From Pseudomonas kribbensis (GTDB lineage: Bacteria > Pseudomonadota > Gammaproteobacteria > Pseudomonadales > Pseudomonadaceae), in contig NZ_CP029608.1 in assembly GCF_003352185.1 (NCBI RefSeq), forward strand, positions 4,588,001-4,652,000: a DNA stretch of 64,000 nucleotides. The letters are read 5' to 3'. This document shows, piece after piece, positions 56,206-64,000 of the stretch. Position 1 is the first letter of the stretch. Each line of letters begins with the position of its first letter. Position numbers and translations under genes: made by a program. The notes below the pieces were generated by a model. That model searched no databases, was not told where the DNA came from, and worked only from the letters and a program-made list of their open reading frames with translations.

Positions 56206-56226
56206 AGTGTCAGCAGTGCTGACACT
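56206..56226. promoter_or_regulatory. Perfect 21-base palindrome, candidate operator or terminator stem
   Basis: AGTGTCAGCA G TGCTGACACT: 10-base perfect arms with one central base, 12 bases beyond the histidine kinase stop and 137 bases before cysM. The minus-strand trail has only CTTTAAAAAG, so operator function is as likely as termination. Confidence 0.6.
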
Positions 56227-56238
56227 TTCTTGTGCTGT

Positions 56239-57660
56239 TCACACTATCTGCGGGCGACACACATCCACGGTGGGAACTGGCTTGCCAGCGAAGGCGCCGG
56301 AATGGGCGCTGTCATCCGCCACCAACCGCAGATGCAATCGCAATCCCGACTGACCGTTCTCGGCCCACAAAGTCCCGCCCTGGCGCTGCACCGCATTCCT
56401 CGCAATGCTCAGCCCAAGACCGAAACCACCGTCCCCCGGCCGCGAGCCGTCGAGTCGGGTGAATGGCGAGAAGATCCGTTCCAGATCCGCCTCAGCCACG
56501 CCGCCGCCCTCGTCCTCCAGCCATAGATGCCAGTAATCCCCGTCACGCCGGCCATCCAGCCGCACGATGCCGCCCTTGGGCGAATGACGGATCGCATTGC
56601 GCAGGATGTTTTCCAGCGCCTGGGCCAGGGTATTGAGGTTGCCGCGCACCCAGCACGATGCATCCACCGCACATTGCAACTGCCCTGTCGGACAGCAACT
56701 TTCGTAACAGGCGTTCTCCGTAAGCATTTCCCACAGCGCCTGGATCTGGATCGCTTCGTCCGGCAGCGGTGCACGTTCGGTTTCGAGCCAGGCCAGTTGC
56801 AGGGTGTCTTCGACCAGCCGCTGCATGCCATCGACTTCGCGGCCAATGCGTTCGCGCAACGATTGCAGGTCCTGCTCGCTTTCGCTGGCCACTCGCAGGC
56901 GACTCAGGGGCGTACGCAATTCGTGAGACAGGTCGCGCAGCAATTGCTGTTGCAGGGCAACGGTCGATTGCAGGCGCTCGGACATCGAATCGAAGGCCCG
57001 GGCCAGTTCGCCGAGCTCGTCCGGGCGCTGGGTGATGCCGCTCGACAGGCGCACATTCAATTGATCGGCGCGCCACGCGTTGGCCTGTTCGCGCAGGTTG
57101 TTCAACGGCACCACCAGCAGGCGATACAGGCCCACGCACAGCAACAGGGTGAACAGACCGGGAATCACGCCATTGGTGATCACCCGCCAGAACACTCGGT
57201 ACTTGCCCGGCAGGAAGCGTTCAGGCAGCTCGATGACCAGGCTGCCGGCGGCCGGTTCTATAGGAAATGGTACACGCAGCCACGGCCGGCCCTGCTTGTG
57301 AATCGGCCAGTCGAGGCCGCGCAGAAAGGTCAGATGCTGGATTTCCTGTGCGTTCAGCGGATCACTGCTTAGCGACTGCAGGTTGCCGCCGATCACGCCA
57401 ACCCAGCCGGCCTCGCGCAATTCCATGCTCTGCAACCAGCGGTCAATGCCAACACGCTGATCGCGCTGCCACGCCACTTCGGCTTCGGCGGCATAACGGG
57501 CCAATGTGCCGCGCGCCTCGTCGGAGAGGAACTGGTTGCGCTCCTCCATATAGCGGCCCCAGGACCAGCTCAACCAGATCATCAGCAGACAGAACGCCAC
57601 CAGCAGACACGCCAGTTTCCAGAACAGCGAATGTCGACCCGGCAGATCAGACACCTTCAT
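56239..57660 (-). CDS. Sensor histidine kinase (PirS-like position)
   Basis: A 473-residue membrane sensor: transmembrane helix 1 (ACLLVAFCLLMIWLSW), a periplasmic domain of about 140 residues, helix 2 (ITNGVIPGLFTLLLCVGLYRLLVV), HAMP, HisKA with His246 in DLSHELRTPLSRLRV and HATPase with GFGLGLSIARNAV. It follows the response regulator with stop/start overlap. In P. aeruginosa the same place by gacS and cysM is held by pirRS (enterobactin sensing); the receptor gene pirA is not present here, so function is inferred from position only. Confidence 0.88.
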   Translation of the reverse strand: MKVSDLPGRHSLFWKLACLLVAFCLLMIWLSWSWGRYMEERNQFLSDEARGTLARYAAEAEVAWQRDQRVGIDRWLQSMELREAGWVGVIGGNLQSLSSDPLNAQEIQHLTFLRGLDWPIHKQGRPWLRVPFPIEPAAGSLVIELPERFLPGKYRVFWRVITNGVIPGLFTLLLCVGLYRLLVVPLNNLREQANAWRADQLNVRLSSGITQRPDELGELARAFDSMSERLQSTVALQQQLLRDLSHELRTPLSRLRVASESEQDLQSLRERIGREVDGMQRLVEDTLQLAWLETERAPLPDEAIQIQALWEMLTENACYESCCPTGQLQCAVDASCWVRGNLNTLAQALENILRNAIRHSPKGGIVRLDGRRDGDYWHLWLEDEGGGVAEADLERIFSPFTRLDGSRPGDGGFGLGLSIARNAVQRQGGTLWAENGQSGLRLHLRLVADDSAHSGAFAGKPVPTVDVCRPQIV

Positions 57661-58369
57661 CGACGGCACTCAGAACATAGCCCTTGCCCCACACCGTGCG
57701 TACTTCCCGCTCGGTGTAGCCGATCGCTTTGAGTTTGCGGCGAATCTGGCTGATGTGCATGTCGAGGCTGCGGTCGTGGGCCGCGTAGCCGCGCTGGAGC
57801 ACGTGCTGATAAAGGAAAGCCTTGCTCAACACCTCTTCATCATTGCGATTGAGGGTTTCCAGCAAGCGGTATTCGCTGCGAGTCAGGCCGGCGGGTTGAT
57901 TGTGGTAGGACACCTCGCACTGTTCTTCGTCGAAATGCAGACCGCCCGCCGCTACAGGCTCAACGCTGATTGCAGGACGCCGATCGAGGGCGACCCGCCT
58001 CAGGATCGCTTCGATCCGCACGTGCAGCTCGGCCATGCTGAACGGCTTGGGCAGATAGTCGTCGGCCCCCAGGCGAAAACCGCTGATACGATCAGCCTCG
58101 GCCCCCAGCGCCGACATCAGCAGTACCGGCGTGGAATGGCTCTGGCGCAGTTGCGTCAGCACATTCAGGCCGTCGAGCCCCGGCAACAGAATATCCATCA
58201 ACACCACATCGAACGGCTGGCGCCGGGCGATGCTCAGGCCTTCGCTGCCGCTCTGGCACCAGGTGACCTGAAAGCCGCTGCGCCCCAGTTGCTCGTGAAC
58301 ATAGGCACCGAGGACGGGATCGTCCTCGATGGAAAGAATGCGTGGCTGGCCAACAGAGACAGGAGTCAT
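57647..58369 (-). CDS. OmpR-family response regulator (PirR-like position)
   Basis: A 240-residue response regulator: receiver with SIEDDPVLG, phosphorylation site VVLMDILLPGLDG and K in YLPKPFS, then an OmpR winged helix (LSKAFLYQHVLQRGYAAHDRSLDMHISQIRRKL). Its neighbour is the sensor kinase. ATG 58369 is used since the alternative at 58381 is TTG. It is divergent from gacS with 217 bases between starts. See the sensor kinase entry for the pirR interpretation. Confidence 0.9.
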   Translation of the reverse strand: MTPVSVGQPRILSIEDDPVLGAYVHEQLGRSGFQVTWCQSGSEGLSIARRQPFDVVLMDILLPGLDGLNVLTQLRQSHSTPVLLMSALGAEADRISGFRLGADDYLPKPFSMAELHVRIEAILRRVALDRRPAISVEPVAAGGLHFDEEQCEVSYHNQPAGLTRSEYRLLETLNRNDEEVLSKAFLYQHVLQRGYAAHDRSLDMHISQIRRKLKAIGYTEREVRTVWGKGYVLSAVDEGV

Positions 58370-58377
58370 GACTATCT

Positions 58378-58396
58378 GCAAATAATTCTCAGTTGT
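58378..58396. promoter_or_regulatory. Weak Fur-box-like sequence between the PirR-like regulator and gacS
   Basis: GCAAATAATTCTCAGTTGT matches 10 of 19 positions of the Fur consensus, just upstream of the regulator start. Moderate to low confidence; relevant because pirRS-type systems are iron-regulated. Confidence 0.25.
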
Positions 58397-58586
58397 GGGG
58401 ATTATTCAAGATTGCCCGCCGCCCGGCAACCCAAGGTTGACCTGCCGGACAAATGACTGGCACCGAAACGACCGATCACGACATGATTTTTCCCGGGAAT
58501 GCCCGCAAGCAAATCGCTACACTGCGCCCATGCCGCGTGCCGGAAGCACGCAAGAGTCGATGATCAGCGGGATGCAGGAGATAGGC

Positions 58587-61340
58587 GTGCTCAAGAAACT
58601 GGGAATCAAAGGTCGCGTGTTGTTGCTGACCCTGTTGCCAACCAGCCTGATGGCGCTGGTACTGGGCGGCTATTTCACCTGGACGCAGCAGTCCGACCTG
58701 CAGGCCCAATTGATGCAGCGCGGCGAAATGATCGCCGAGCAACTCGCTCCGCTGGTGGCGCCGGCCATGGGCCACGGCGATGCCGAACTGCTCGAGCGCA
58801 TCGCCACCCAATCCCTGGAACAACCGGACGTGCGCGCGGTGACCTTCCTCGCGCCCGACCGCTCGCCGCTGGCCCACGCCGGCCCGACCATGCTCAACCA
58901 GGCCCCCAGCGGCGACAGCACACAATTGCTGCGGCGCAGCGGCAACGATGCCACCCGCTATCTGATGCCGGTCTTCGGCAAGCATCGCAACCTTGCCGGC
59001 GAACTGATCCCTGAAGAGTCCGACCGCCTGCTCGGCTGGGTGGAACTGGAACTCTCGCACAACGGCATGTTGCTGCGCGGCTACCGCAGCCTGTTCGCCA
59101 GTCTGTTGCTGATAGCGGCGGGACTGGCCGGCGCCGCACTGTTGGCCCTGCGCATGGGCCGCACGATCAATCGCCCGATCAGCCAGATCAAACAGGCGGT
59201 CGCGCAACTCAAGGACGGTCATCTGGAAACCCGTCTGCCGCCCCTCGGCAGCCAGGAACTCGACGAGCTCGCGTCCGGCATCAACCGCATGGCCGGCACC
59301 CTGCAAAACGCCCGGGAAGAACTGCAACACAGCGTCGATCAGGCCACCGAAGACGTGCGCCAGAACCTGGAAACCATCGAGATCCAGAACATCGAACTGG
59401 ACCTGGCCCGCAAAGAAGCCCTGGAAGCGAGCCGGATCAAGTCCGAGTTCCTCGCCAACATGAGCCACGAAATTCGCACACCGCTCAACGGCATTCTCGG
59501 TTTCACCCACCTGCTGCAGAAAAGCGAGCTGACTCCGCGCCAGCTCGACTATCTGGGCACCATCGAAAAATCCGCCGACAGTCTGCTGGGGATCATCAAT
59601 GAAATTCTCGATTTCTCGAAAATCGAGGCCGGCAAACTGGTGCTCGACCACATCCCGTTCAACCTGCGCGACCTGTTGCAGGACACCCTGACCATCCTCG
59701 CCCCTGCCGCCCACGCCAAGCAGCTGGAACTGGTGAGTCTGGTCTATCGCGACACACCGCTGTCGCTGGTCGGTGATCCGCTGCGGCTCAAGCAGATCCT
59801 CACCAACCTCGTGAGCAACGCGATCAAGTTCACCCGTGAGGGCACCATCGTCGCCCGTGCGATGCTCGAAGAAGAACACGAAGACAGCGTGCAGCTGCGC
59901 ATCAGCATTCAGGACACCGGTATCGGCCTGTCGAACCAGGACGTGCGCGCGTTGTTTCAGGCGTTCAGCCAGGCTGACAACTCGCTATCGCGCCAGCCCG
60001 GCGGCACCGGGCTCGGCCTGGTGATTTCCAAGCGTCTGATCGAACAGATGGGCGGCGAAATCGGCGTCGACAGCACCCCGGGCGAAGGTTCGGAATTCTG
60101 GATCAGCCTGAGCCTGCCCAAAACCCGCGACGATGCCGAAGACCTGCCCGCCGCGCCATTGCTCGGGCGCCGGGTGGCGGTGCTGGAAAACCACGAACTG
60201 GCGCGTCAGGCCTTGCAGCATCAACTGGAAGACTGCGGGCTCGACGTCACGCCGTTCAATACCCTGGAAAGCCTGACCAATGGCGTCACTGGCGCCCATC
60301 AGACCGATCAGGCCATCGATCTGGCGGTGCTCGGCATCACCAGCAACGACATGCCGCCGGAACGACTCAACCAGCACATCTGGGATCTCGAACACCTCGG
60401 TTGCCGGGTACTGGTGTTGTGCCCGACCACCGAACTGACGCTGTTCCATCTCTCGGTGCCCAACCCGCACAGCCAGCTCCAGTCCAAACCGGCCTGCACC
60501 CGCAAGCTGCGCCGGGCACTGTCGGACATGGTCAACCCGCGCCAGACCCGCAGCGAACCCGGCGAACCGCTGTCGAGCCGCGCGCCGAAAGTGCTGTGCG
60601 TCGACGACAACCCGGCCAACCTGTTGCTGGTGCAGACATTGCTCGAAGACATGGGCGCCAAGGTGCTCGCCGTCGAAAGCGGTTACGCCGCGGTCAAGGC
60701 CGTGCAGAGCGAAACCTTCGATCTGGTGCTGATGGACGTGCAGATGCCGGGCATGGACGGGCGCCAGAGCACCGAGACGATCCGTCAGTGGGAAAGCGAA
60801 CGTCATTGCACGCCGCTGCCGATCGTCGCCCTCACCGCCCACGCCATGGCCAACGAAAAACGCGCACTGCTGCAAAGCGGCATGGACGACTACCTGACCA
60901 AACCGATCAGCGAACGGCAACTGGCGCAGGTGGTACTGAAATGGACGGGACTGGCACTGCGCAATCAGGCACCGGACCGTGGCGGTGAAAGCCTCGTGGG
61001 ACATCAGGACCTGCCGGTACTGGATCACGAGGAAGGCTTGCGTCTGGCCGCCGGCAAGGCAGATCTGGCGGCGGACATGCTGGCCATGTTGCTGGCTTCG
61101 CTCGAGGCTGACCGCGAAGCCATTCGCACGGCCCGCGACAATCAGGATCAGAACGGTCTGCTCGAACGGGTGCATCGCCTGCACGGTGCCACCCGCTACT
61201 GCGGCGTTCCGCAATTGCGTGCTGCCTGCCAGCGCAGTGAAACCCTGCTCAAGCAGGAAGATCCCAAGGCCTCAACCGCACTGGATGAACTGGAGCGGGC
61301 GATCAATCGTCTGGCGGCGCAGGCGAAGATCAGCGCCTGA
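58587..61340 (+). CDS. gacS: Global sensor kinase GacS
   Basis: A 917-residue tripartite hybrid kinase that phosphorylates GacA and controls small RNAs, secondary metabolism and biofilm in pseudomonads. Membrane helix 1, a periplasmic domain, helix 2 ([20 protein letters not shown]), HAMP, HisKA with His294 in [14 protein letters not shown], HATPase, receiver with Asp717 in [11 protein letters not shown] and Hpt with His863 in [13 protein letters not shown] are all intact. These three numbers equal the published pseudomonad residues, which fixes the GTG start (AGGAG upstream); the reading from 58395 is rejected. Confidence 0.97.
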   Translation: MLKKLGIKGRVLLLTLLPTSLMALVLGGYFTWTQQSDLQAQLMQRGEMIAEQLAPLVAPAMGHGDAELLERIATQSLEQPDVRAVTFLAPDRSPLAHAGPTMLNQAPSGDSTQLLRRSGNDATRYLMPVFGKHRNLAGELIPEESDRLLGWVELELSHNGMLLRGYRSLFASLLLIAAGLAGAALLALRMGRTINRPISQIKQAVAQLKDGHLETRLPPLGSQELDELASGINRMAGTLQNAREELQHSVDQATEDVRQNLETIEIQNIELDLARKEALEASRIKSEFLANMSHEIRTPLNGILGFTHLLQKSELTPRQLDYLGTIEKSADSLLGIINEILDFSKIEAGKLVLDHIPFNLRDLLQDTLTILAPAAHAKQLELVSLVYRDTPLSLVGDPLRLKQILTNLVSNAIKFTREGTIVARAMLEEEHEDSVQLRISIQDTGIGLSNQDVRALFQAFSQADNSLSRQPGGTGLGLVISKRLIEQMGGEIGVDSTPGEGSEFWISLSLPKTRDDAEDLPAAPLLGRRVAVLENHELARQALQHQLEDCGLDVTPFNTLESLTNGVTGAHQTDQAIDLAVLGITSNDMPPERLNQHIWDLEHLGCRVLVLCPTTELTLFHLSVPNPHSQLQSKPACTRKLRRALSDMVNPRQTRSEPGEPLSSRAPKVLCVDDNPANLLLVQTLLEDMGAKVLAVESGYAAVKAVQSETFDLVLMDVQMPGMDGRQSTETIRQWESERHCTPLPIVALTAHAMANEKRALLQSGMDDYLTKPISERQLAQVVLKWTGLALRNQAPDRGGESLVGHQDLPVLDHEEGLRLAAGKADLAADMLAMLLASLEADREAIRTARDNQDQNGLLERVHRLHGATRYCGVPQLRAACQRSETLLKQEDPKASTALDELERAINRLAAQAKISA

Positions 61341-61423
61341 TCCACGGCAATGCCGGTCAACGCCGATGCGGCTAAAGTGGTCGCGGGTGATTCGCGCCCG
61401 CGTCGATGCTTCAGGAGGATTGC

Positions 61424-62413
61424 ATGCGCACGATCGTTTTCAGCAGCCAGACCTACGACCGCGACAGTTTCCTTGCCGTCGACTGCCCGGCCGGCATCGA
61501 ACTGCACTTTCAACCGGCTCGACTGAGTATCGACACGGCACCGCTGGCCGACCGGCACGAGGTGGTCTGCGCCTTCATCAACGATGACCTCGGCGCTCCC
61601 GTGCTGGAACGTCTGGCGGCCGGCGGAACCCGGCTGATCGCCCTGCGCTCGGCGGGTTACAACCATGTCGACCTGAACGCCGCCAAACGCCTGGGGCTGG
61701 TGGTCGTGCGCGTTCCGGCCTACTCGCCCCACGCAGTGGCCGAGCATGCCGTAGCGCTGATTCTTGCGCTCAACCGCCGACTGCACCGGGCCTACAACCG
61801 CACCCGCGAAGGCGATTTCAGCCTGCACGGCCTGACCGGATTCGATCTGGTCGGCAAGACTGTCGGCATTGTCGGCACCGGCCAGATCGGCGCCACATTC
61901 GCGAAAATCATGCACGGTTTCGGCTGTGAGCTGCTGGCCTTCGACCCGTATCCGAACCCGACCGTCGAAGCCCTGGGGGCGCGCTATCTCAGTCTGCCGC
62001 AACTGCTGGAGCAATCGCAGATCATCAGCCTGCACTGCCCGCTCAACGAGCAGAGCAAGCATCTGATCAACCGTGATTCGCTGGCGCACATGCAGCCGGG
62101 CGCGATGCTGATCAACACCGGCCGCGGTGGCCTGGTGGACACGCCGGCGCTGATCGACGCCCTGAAGGACGGTCAGCTGGGTTATCTGGGGCTGGATGTT
62201 TACGAAGAAGAGGCGCAGCTGTTTTTCGAAGACCGCTCCGACCTGCCGTTACAGGACGACGTACTGGCGCGACTGCTGACCTTCCCCAACGTGATCATTA
62301 CCGCGCATCAGGCGTTCCTGACTCGCGAAGCATTGGGTGCGATTGCCGCGACCACCCTGCATAACATCGCGACCTGGGCGGCGGGATCACCGCAGAACCA
62401 GGTCGAGGGCTGA
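61424..62413 (+). CDS. ldhA: 2-hydroxyacid dehydrogenase (D-lactate dehydrogenase type)
   Basis: A 329-residue NAD-dependent D-lactate dehydrogenase reducing pyruvate to D-lactate. The Rossmann motif GIVGTGQIGATF is at about residues 152-163; catalytic Arg (LRSAGYNHVDL), Glu (around DVYEEE) and His (TAHQAFLT) are present. The ATG is preceded by AGGAGG, and it lies directly downstream of gacS, matching the gacS-ldhA order of P. aeruginosa. A different 2-hydroxyacid substrate is possible. Confidence 0.93.
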   Translation: MRTIVFSSQTYDRDSFLAVDCPAGIELHFQPARLSIDTAPLADRHEVVCAFINDDLGAPVLERLAAGGTRLIALRSAGYNHVDLNAAKRLGLVVVRVPAYSPHAVAEHAVALILALNRRLHRAYNRTREGDFSLHGLTGFDLVGKTVGIVGTGQIGATFAKIMHGFGCELLAFDPYPNPTVEALGARYLSLPQLLEQSQIISLHCPLNEQSKHLINRDSLAHMQPGAMLINTGRGGLVDTPALIDALKDGQLGYLGLDVYEEEAQLFFEDRSDLPLQDDVLARLLTFPNVIITAHQAFLTREALGAIAATTLHNIATWAAGSPQNQVEG

Positions 62414-62424
62414 GCGATCAGGCG

Positions 62425-62880
62425 TCAAGCAGGAGGTGGCGTCGGAGAAATCGCCACACACAGAATCAACAGACCGAGCCAGCCGAAGCCGATCAGTCGC
62501 TGCTGGAAAGAATGCCCCCGGCGCAACAGGAACCAGACAAAGATCATCGGCATCAGGAACGCCATGATCTTCAACCAGCCTTCGACCGGACGCACGCCGT
62601 CGGCATTCAATTGAGGTTCAGCCGCTCGCTCGGCCTGTTGCCGGCGCCGGCGTCCGGCAGCGGCGGGCATGACTTTGGGTTCCGGGGCAGGCGCAGGCGC
62701 TGCGACGAAAGCTTCGGGAACCGCCTTGTTCCGGGGCAGACTGCCAAAGGAAATCGTTGATCCACCGGAGCTCGCCCTGGCCGGTGCCTGCGCCTCCGTC
62801 AACGGAGCTCCGCAATGAATGCACGCCGTCGCTTCGGAGCTCACGCTCCGCTTGCATTCATAACATTCGATCAGCGCCAT
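62425..62880 (-). CDS. Zinc-ribbon membrane protein
   Basis: A 151-residue protein: N-terminal zinc ribbon with two cysteine pairs (CYECKRSV and CIHCGAP), a disordered Ala/Pro/Arg-rich linker and two C-terminal hydrophobic segments (MAFLMPMIFVWFLLRR and LIGFGWLGLLILCVAI). The ATG 62880 has AAGGA upstream. It is convergent with ldhA. Function unknown; the architecture suggests a membrane-tethered zinc-ribbon protein. Confidence 0.85.
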   Translation of the reverse strand: MALIECYECKRSVSSEATACIHCGAPLTEAQAPARASSGGSTISFGSLPRNKAVPEAFVAAPAPAPEPKVMPAAAGRRRRQQAERAAEPQLNADGVRPVEGWLKIMAFLMPMIFVWFLLRRGHSFQQRLIGFGWLGLLILCVAISPTPPPA

Positions 62881-63013
62881 GTTCCGTTCCTTAGAGATGA
62901 AGGCGGCAGTTTGCCACGACTGTGGTGTCGATTTGAACCGGATCGAAGGTCGCACGTGCGCGTTATTCTGCAATCAAGCCCGTGCTAGCATGTCGCGCAT
63001 ATTTGGAGGACCC

Positions 63014-63448
63014 ATGGTCGAACACGATTTCCGCTACACCCTGATGAACCCGCAACACACCCTCACCGAATGCCGCGCGCTCGTACCGGGCCGTTATCAG
63101 GTCACCGGCAACGGTGGCTCGATCCGTATCGGTGACGTGCTGGTCGTGACCCTCAAAGGCAGCAAGGACTTGTCCATGCGCCTGACCGTCGACACCGTCC
63201 GCCATCTGATCAACCCGCCGGGTCAATGGACCGCGATGACCACCGGCCCGGTGTTCGGCGAACTGGCGATCCACACCTGGCAGGTCAACTGCGACAGTTG
63301 CGCCAAGGAGCTGAGCTTCGAATTCGCCGTGGACGCCAAACTGGGCAAGCCTGCGGAAAAACCGGCTGCCACCGCACGCATCGCAGAACTGGGCTGGAAA
63401 GCCGTCGGTGACAAGCACCTGTGCCCGAAATGCCAGGAGCCGGCGTGA
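63014..63448 (+). CDS. Conserved hypothetical protein with two cysteine pairs
   Basis: A 144-residue soluble protein. The first half (GNGGSIRIGDVLVVTLKGSKDLSMRLTVDTVRHLINPPGQW) is beta-rich and contains a PilZ-like or OB-like pattern, while the last third has CDSC and CPKC pairs that could bind one zinc. GGAGG lies six bases before the ATG. It overlaps the META-domain lipoprotein gene by one base (TGATG). Function unknown. Confidence 0.78.
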   Translation: MVEHDFRYTLMNPQHTLTECRALVPGRYQVTGNGGSIRIGDVLVVTLKGSKDLSMRLTVDTVRHLINPPGQWTAMTTGPVFGELAIHTWQVNCDSCAKELSFEFAVDAKLGKPAEKPAATARIAELGWKAVGDKHLCPKCQEPA

Positions 63449-63852
63449 TGAAACACCTGGCCCTGACCGCCGCTGTCGGCGCCGGCCTGATGGGCTGCGC
63501 CGCGGAGCCCGTACAACTGCAACAGGACCGCAGCTACATCCTGGAATGGATCGGCGAGCGGCCACTGATGGATTACAGCCACCTGACCGTGACCCTCGGC
63601 GAGGATGGCCGGGCCTATGGCAATGGCGGCTGCAACCACTGGTTCGCGCCCTACACCCTCGATGGCGACAAGCTCAGCTTCGGCAAGATCGGCAAGACCC
63701 GCAAGCTCTGCGCTCCAGCGCTGATGGAGCAGGAACAGCGTTTCCTGCAGGCCCTGGAGAAAGTCGAGCGCTGGGACGTTTCGCCCATCGAGCAGATGCG
63801 CTTCTGGCCTGCCGAAGGCAAGCCATTGCGCTGGTGGCTGGAAGAAGGCTGA
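63448..63852 (+). CDS. META-domain lipoprotein
   Basis: A 134-residue lipoprotein with a signal peptide (AAVGAGLMGC, lipobox ending at Cys18) and a META domain recognised by GNGGCNHWFAPY. META-domain proteins such as HslJ are small envelope proteins involved in heat and antibiotic tolerance. The start ATG 63448 has AGGAG eight bases before it and overlaps the previous gene's stop, so they are co-translated. Confidence 0.87.
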   Translation: MKHLALTAAVGAGLMGCAAEPVQLQQDRSYILEWIGERPLMDYSHLTVTLGEDGRAYGNGGCNHWFAPYTLDGDKLSFGKIGKTRKLCAPALMEQEQRFLQALEKVERWDVSPIEQMRFWPAEGKPLRWWLEEG

Positions 63853-63859
63853 GCCTTCT

Positions 63860-63890
63860 GATCGTTCCCGCGCACCGCGTGGGAACGATC
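63860..63890. terminator. Palindromic repeat/terminator between convergent genes
   Basis: GATCGTTCCC, GCGCACCGCGT, GGGAACGATC: perfect 10-base stem. The sequence type (GTTCCC...GGGAAC) is a widespread short palindrome in pseudomonads. No T-run, so it is probably a REP-like element rather than a Rho-independent terminator. Confidence 0.7.
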
Positions 63891-63891
63891 C

Positions 63892-64000
63892 TCAATTGGT
63901 CGCCTTCAACGCCTCAAGCTTCGCCATCACCCCCGCCGCCGTCTGCTCGCCCATCAACTGTTCCCGCACCTTGCCCTTGTTGTCGATGATGTAGGTCACG
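63892..64000 (-). CDS. Thioredoxin-like (TlpA/redoxin) protein, C-terminal fragment
   Basis: Only the last 36 codons are in the window. They read VTYIIDNKGKVREQLMGEQTAAGVMAK in pieces, which resembles the strand after the cis-proline (PxTYxIDxxGxI) of TlpA/redoxin thiol-disulfide proteins. The active CxxC lies off the window. The stop is at 63892-63894. Confidence 0.7.
   Translation of the reverse strand, partial: VTYIIDNKGKVREQLMGEQTAAGVMAKLEALKATN

Noticed and set aside
58395..58586. N-terminal extension of GacS
   Set aside because: Only the GTG at 58587 places the phospho-acceptors at H294, D717 and H863, and it has AGGAG upstream.
58476..59879. 467-residue minus-strand ORF opposite gacS
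   Set aside because: Antisense shadow of GacS, whose key residues are intact on the other strand.

Overview
The window is a high-GC gammaproteobacterial chromosome segment, almost certainly a Pseudomonas of the fluorescens group. The evidence is gene order and sequence: the exbB-exbD-lpxK-trm112-kdsB-ptp-murB block below comEC, the gacS/ldhA and two-component/cysM/rlmD/relA/mazG neighbourhood, fabA-fabB, and a GacS protein whose phospho-acceptors fall at H294, D717 and H863, the numbering known for pseudomonad GacS. Most of the window is ordinary core genome. No phage, transposase, integrase or CRISPR array was seen.

Layout. 1-1.6 kb: iorAB-type molybdenum oxidoreductase, truncated by the window edge. 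1.8-9.4 kb: a tightly overlapping minus-strand cell-envelope operon (ExbB/ExbD motor, lipid A kinase, Trm112-like protein, KDO activation, tyrosine phosphatase, MurB) with ComEC and a DUF2062 membrane protein. 9.4-15.8 kb: ABC-2 exporter, GST, transglutaminase-like protein, FadE and a small conserved protein. 15.8-19 kb: LysR regulator divergent from a trans-editing domain protein (AlaX type), a 2-oxoglutarate/Fe(II) oxygenase and a LysE exporter, the best candidate here for an undescribed functional cassette. 19.2-22.9 kb: secreted M20 dipeptidase, three tandem tRNA-Glu/tRNA-Gly pairs on the minus strand and a membrane-anchored conserved protein. 23-33.3 kb: HBM-type chemoreceptor, MocR-like regulator, SDR and MDR oxidoreductases, pyrF, a two-component system and a six-EF-hand protein. 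The stretch contains two copies of a roughly 340-base non-coding repeat, each between convergent genes. 33.3-41.2 kb: PerM-like transporter, DUF4892, two alpha/beta hydrolases, thioesterase, acyl-CoA synthetase under a near-perfect 30-bp palindrome, sixA, DUF4389 and gpsA. 41.4-46.3 kb: TonB-dependent receptor, periplasmic binding-like protein and hybrid histidine kinase in one overlapping operon. 46.6-48.4 kb: fabA-fabB. 48.6-50.6 kb: small protein, a divergent nitrilase-like protein in an AT-richer pocket, DUF2058. 50.6-58.4 kb: mazG-relA-rlmD-cysM and a PirRS-like two-component system. 58.6-62.4 kb: gacS and ldhA. 62.4-64 kb: zinc-ribbon proteins, a META lipoprotein and the C-terminal end of a thioredoxin-like protein.

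The genes combine envelope and LPS assembly, fatty-acid synthesis and breakdown (fabAB, fadE, acyl-CoA synthetase), global signalling (GacS, RelA, three further histidine kinases) and translation (tRNAs, RlmD, editing domain). Function calls rest on motifs read from the translations and on remembered family and synteny knowledge; no database search was run.
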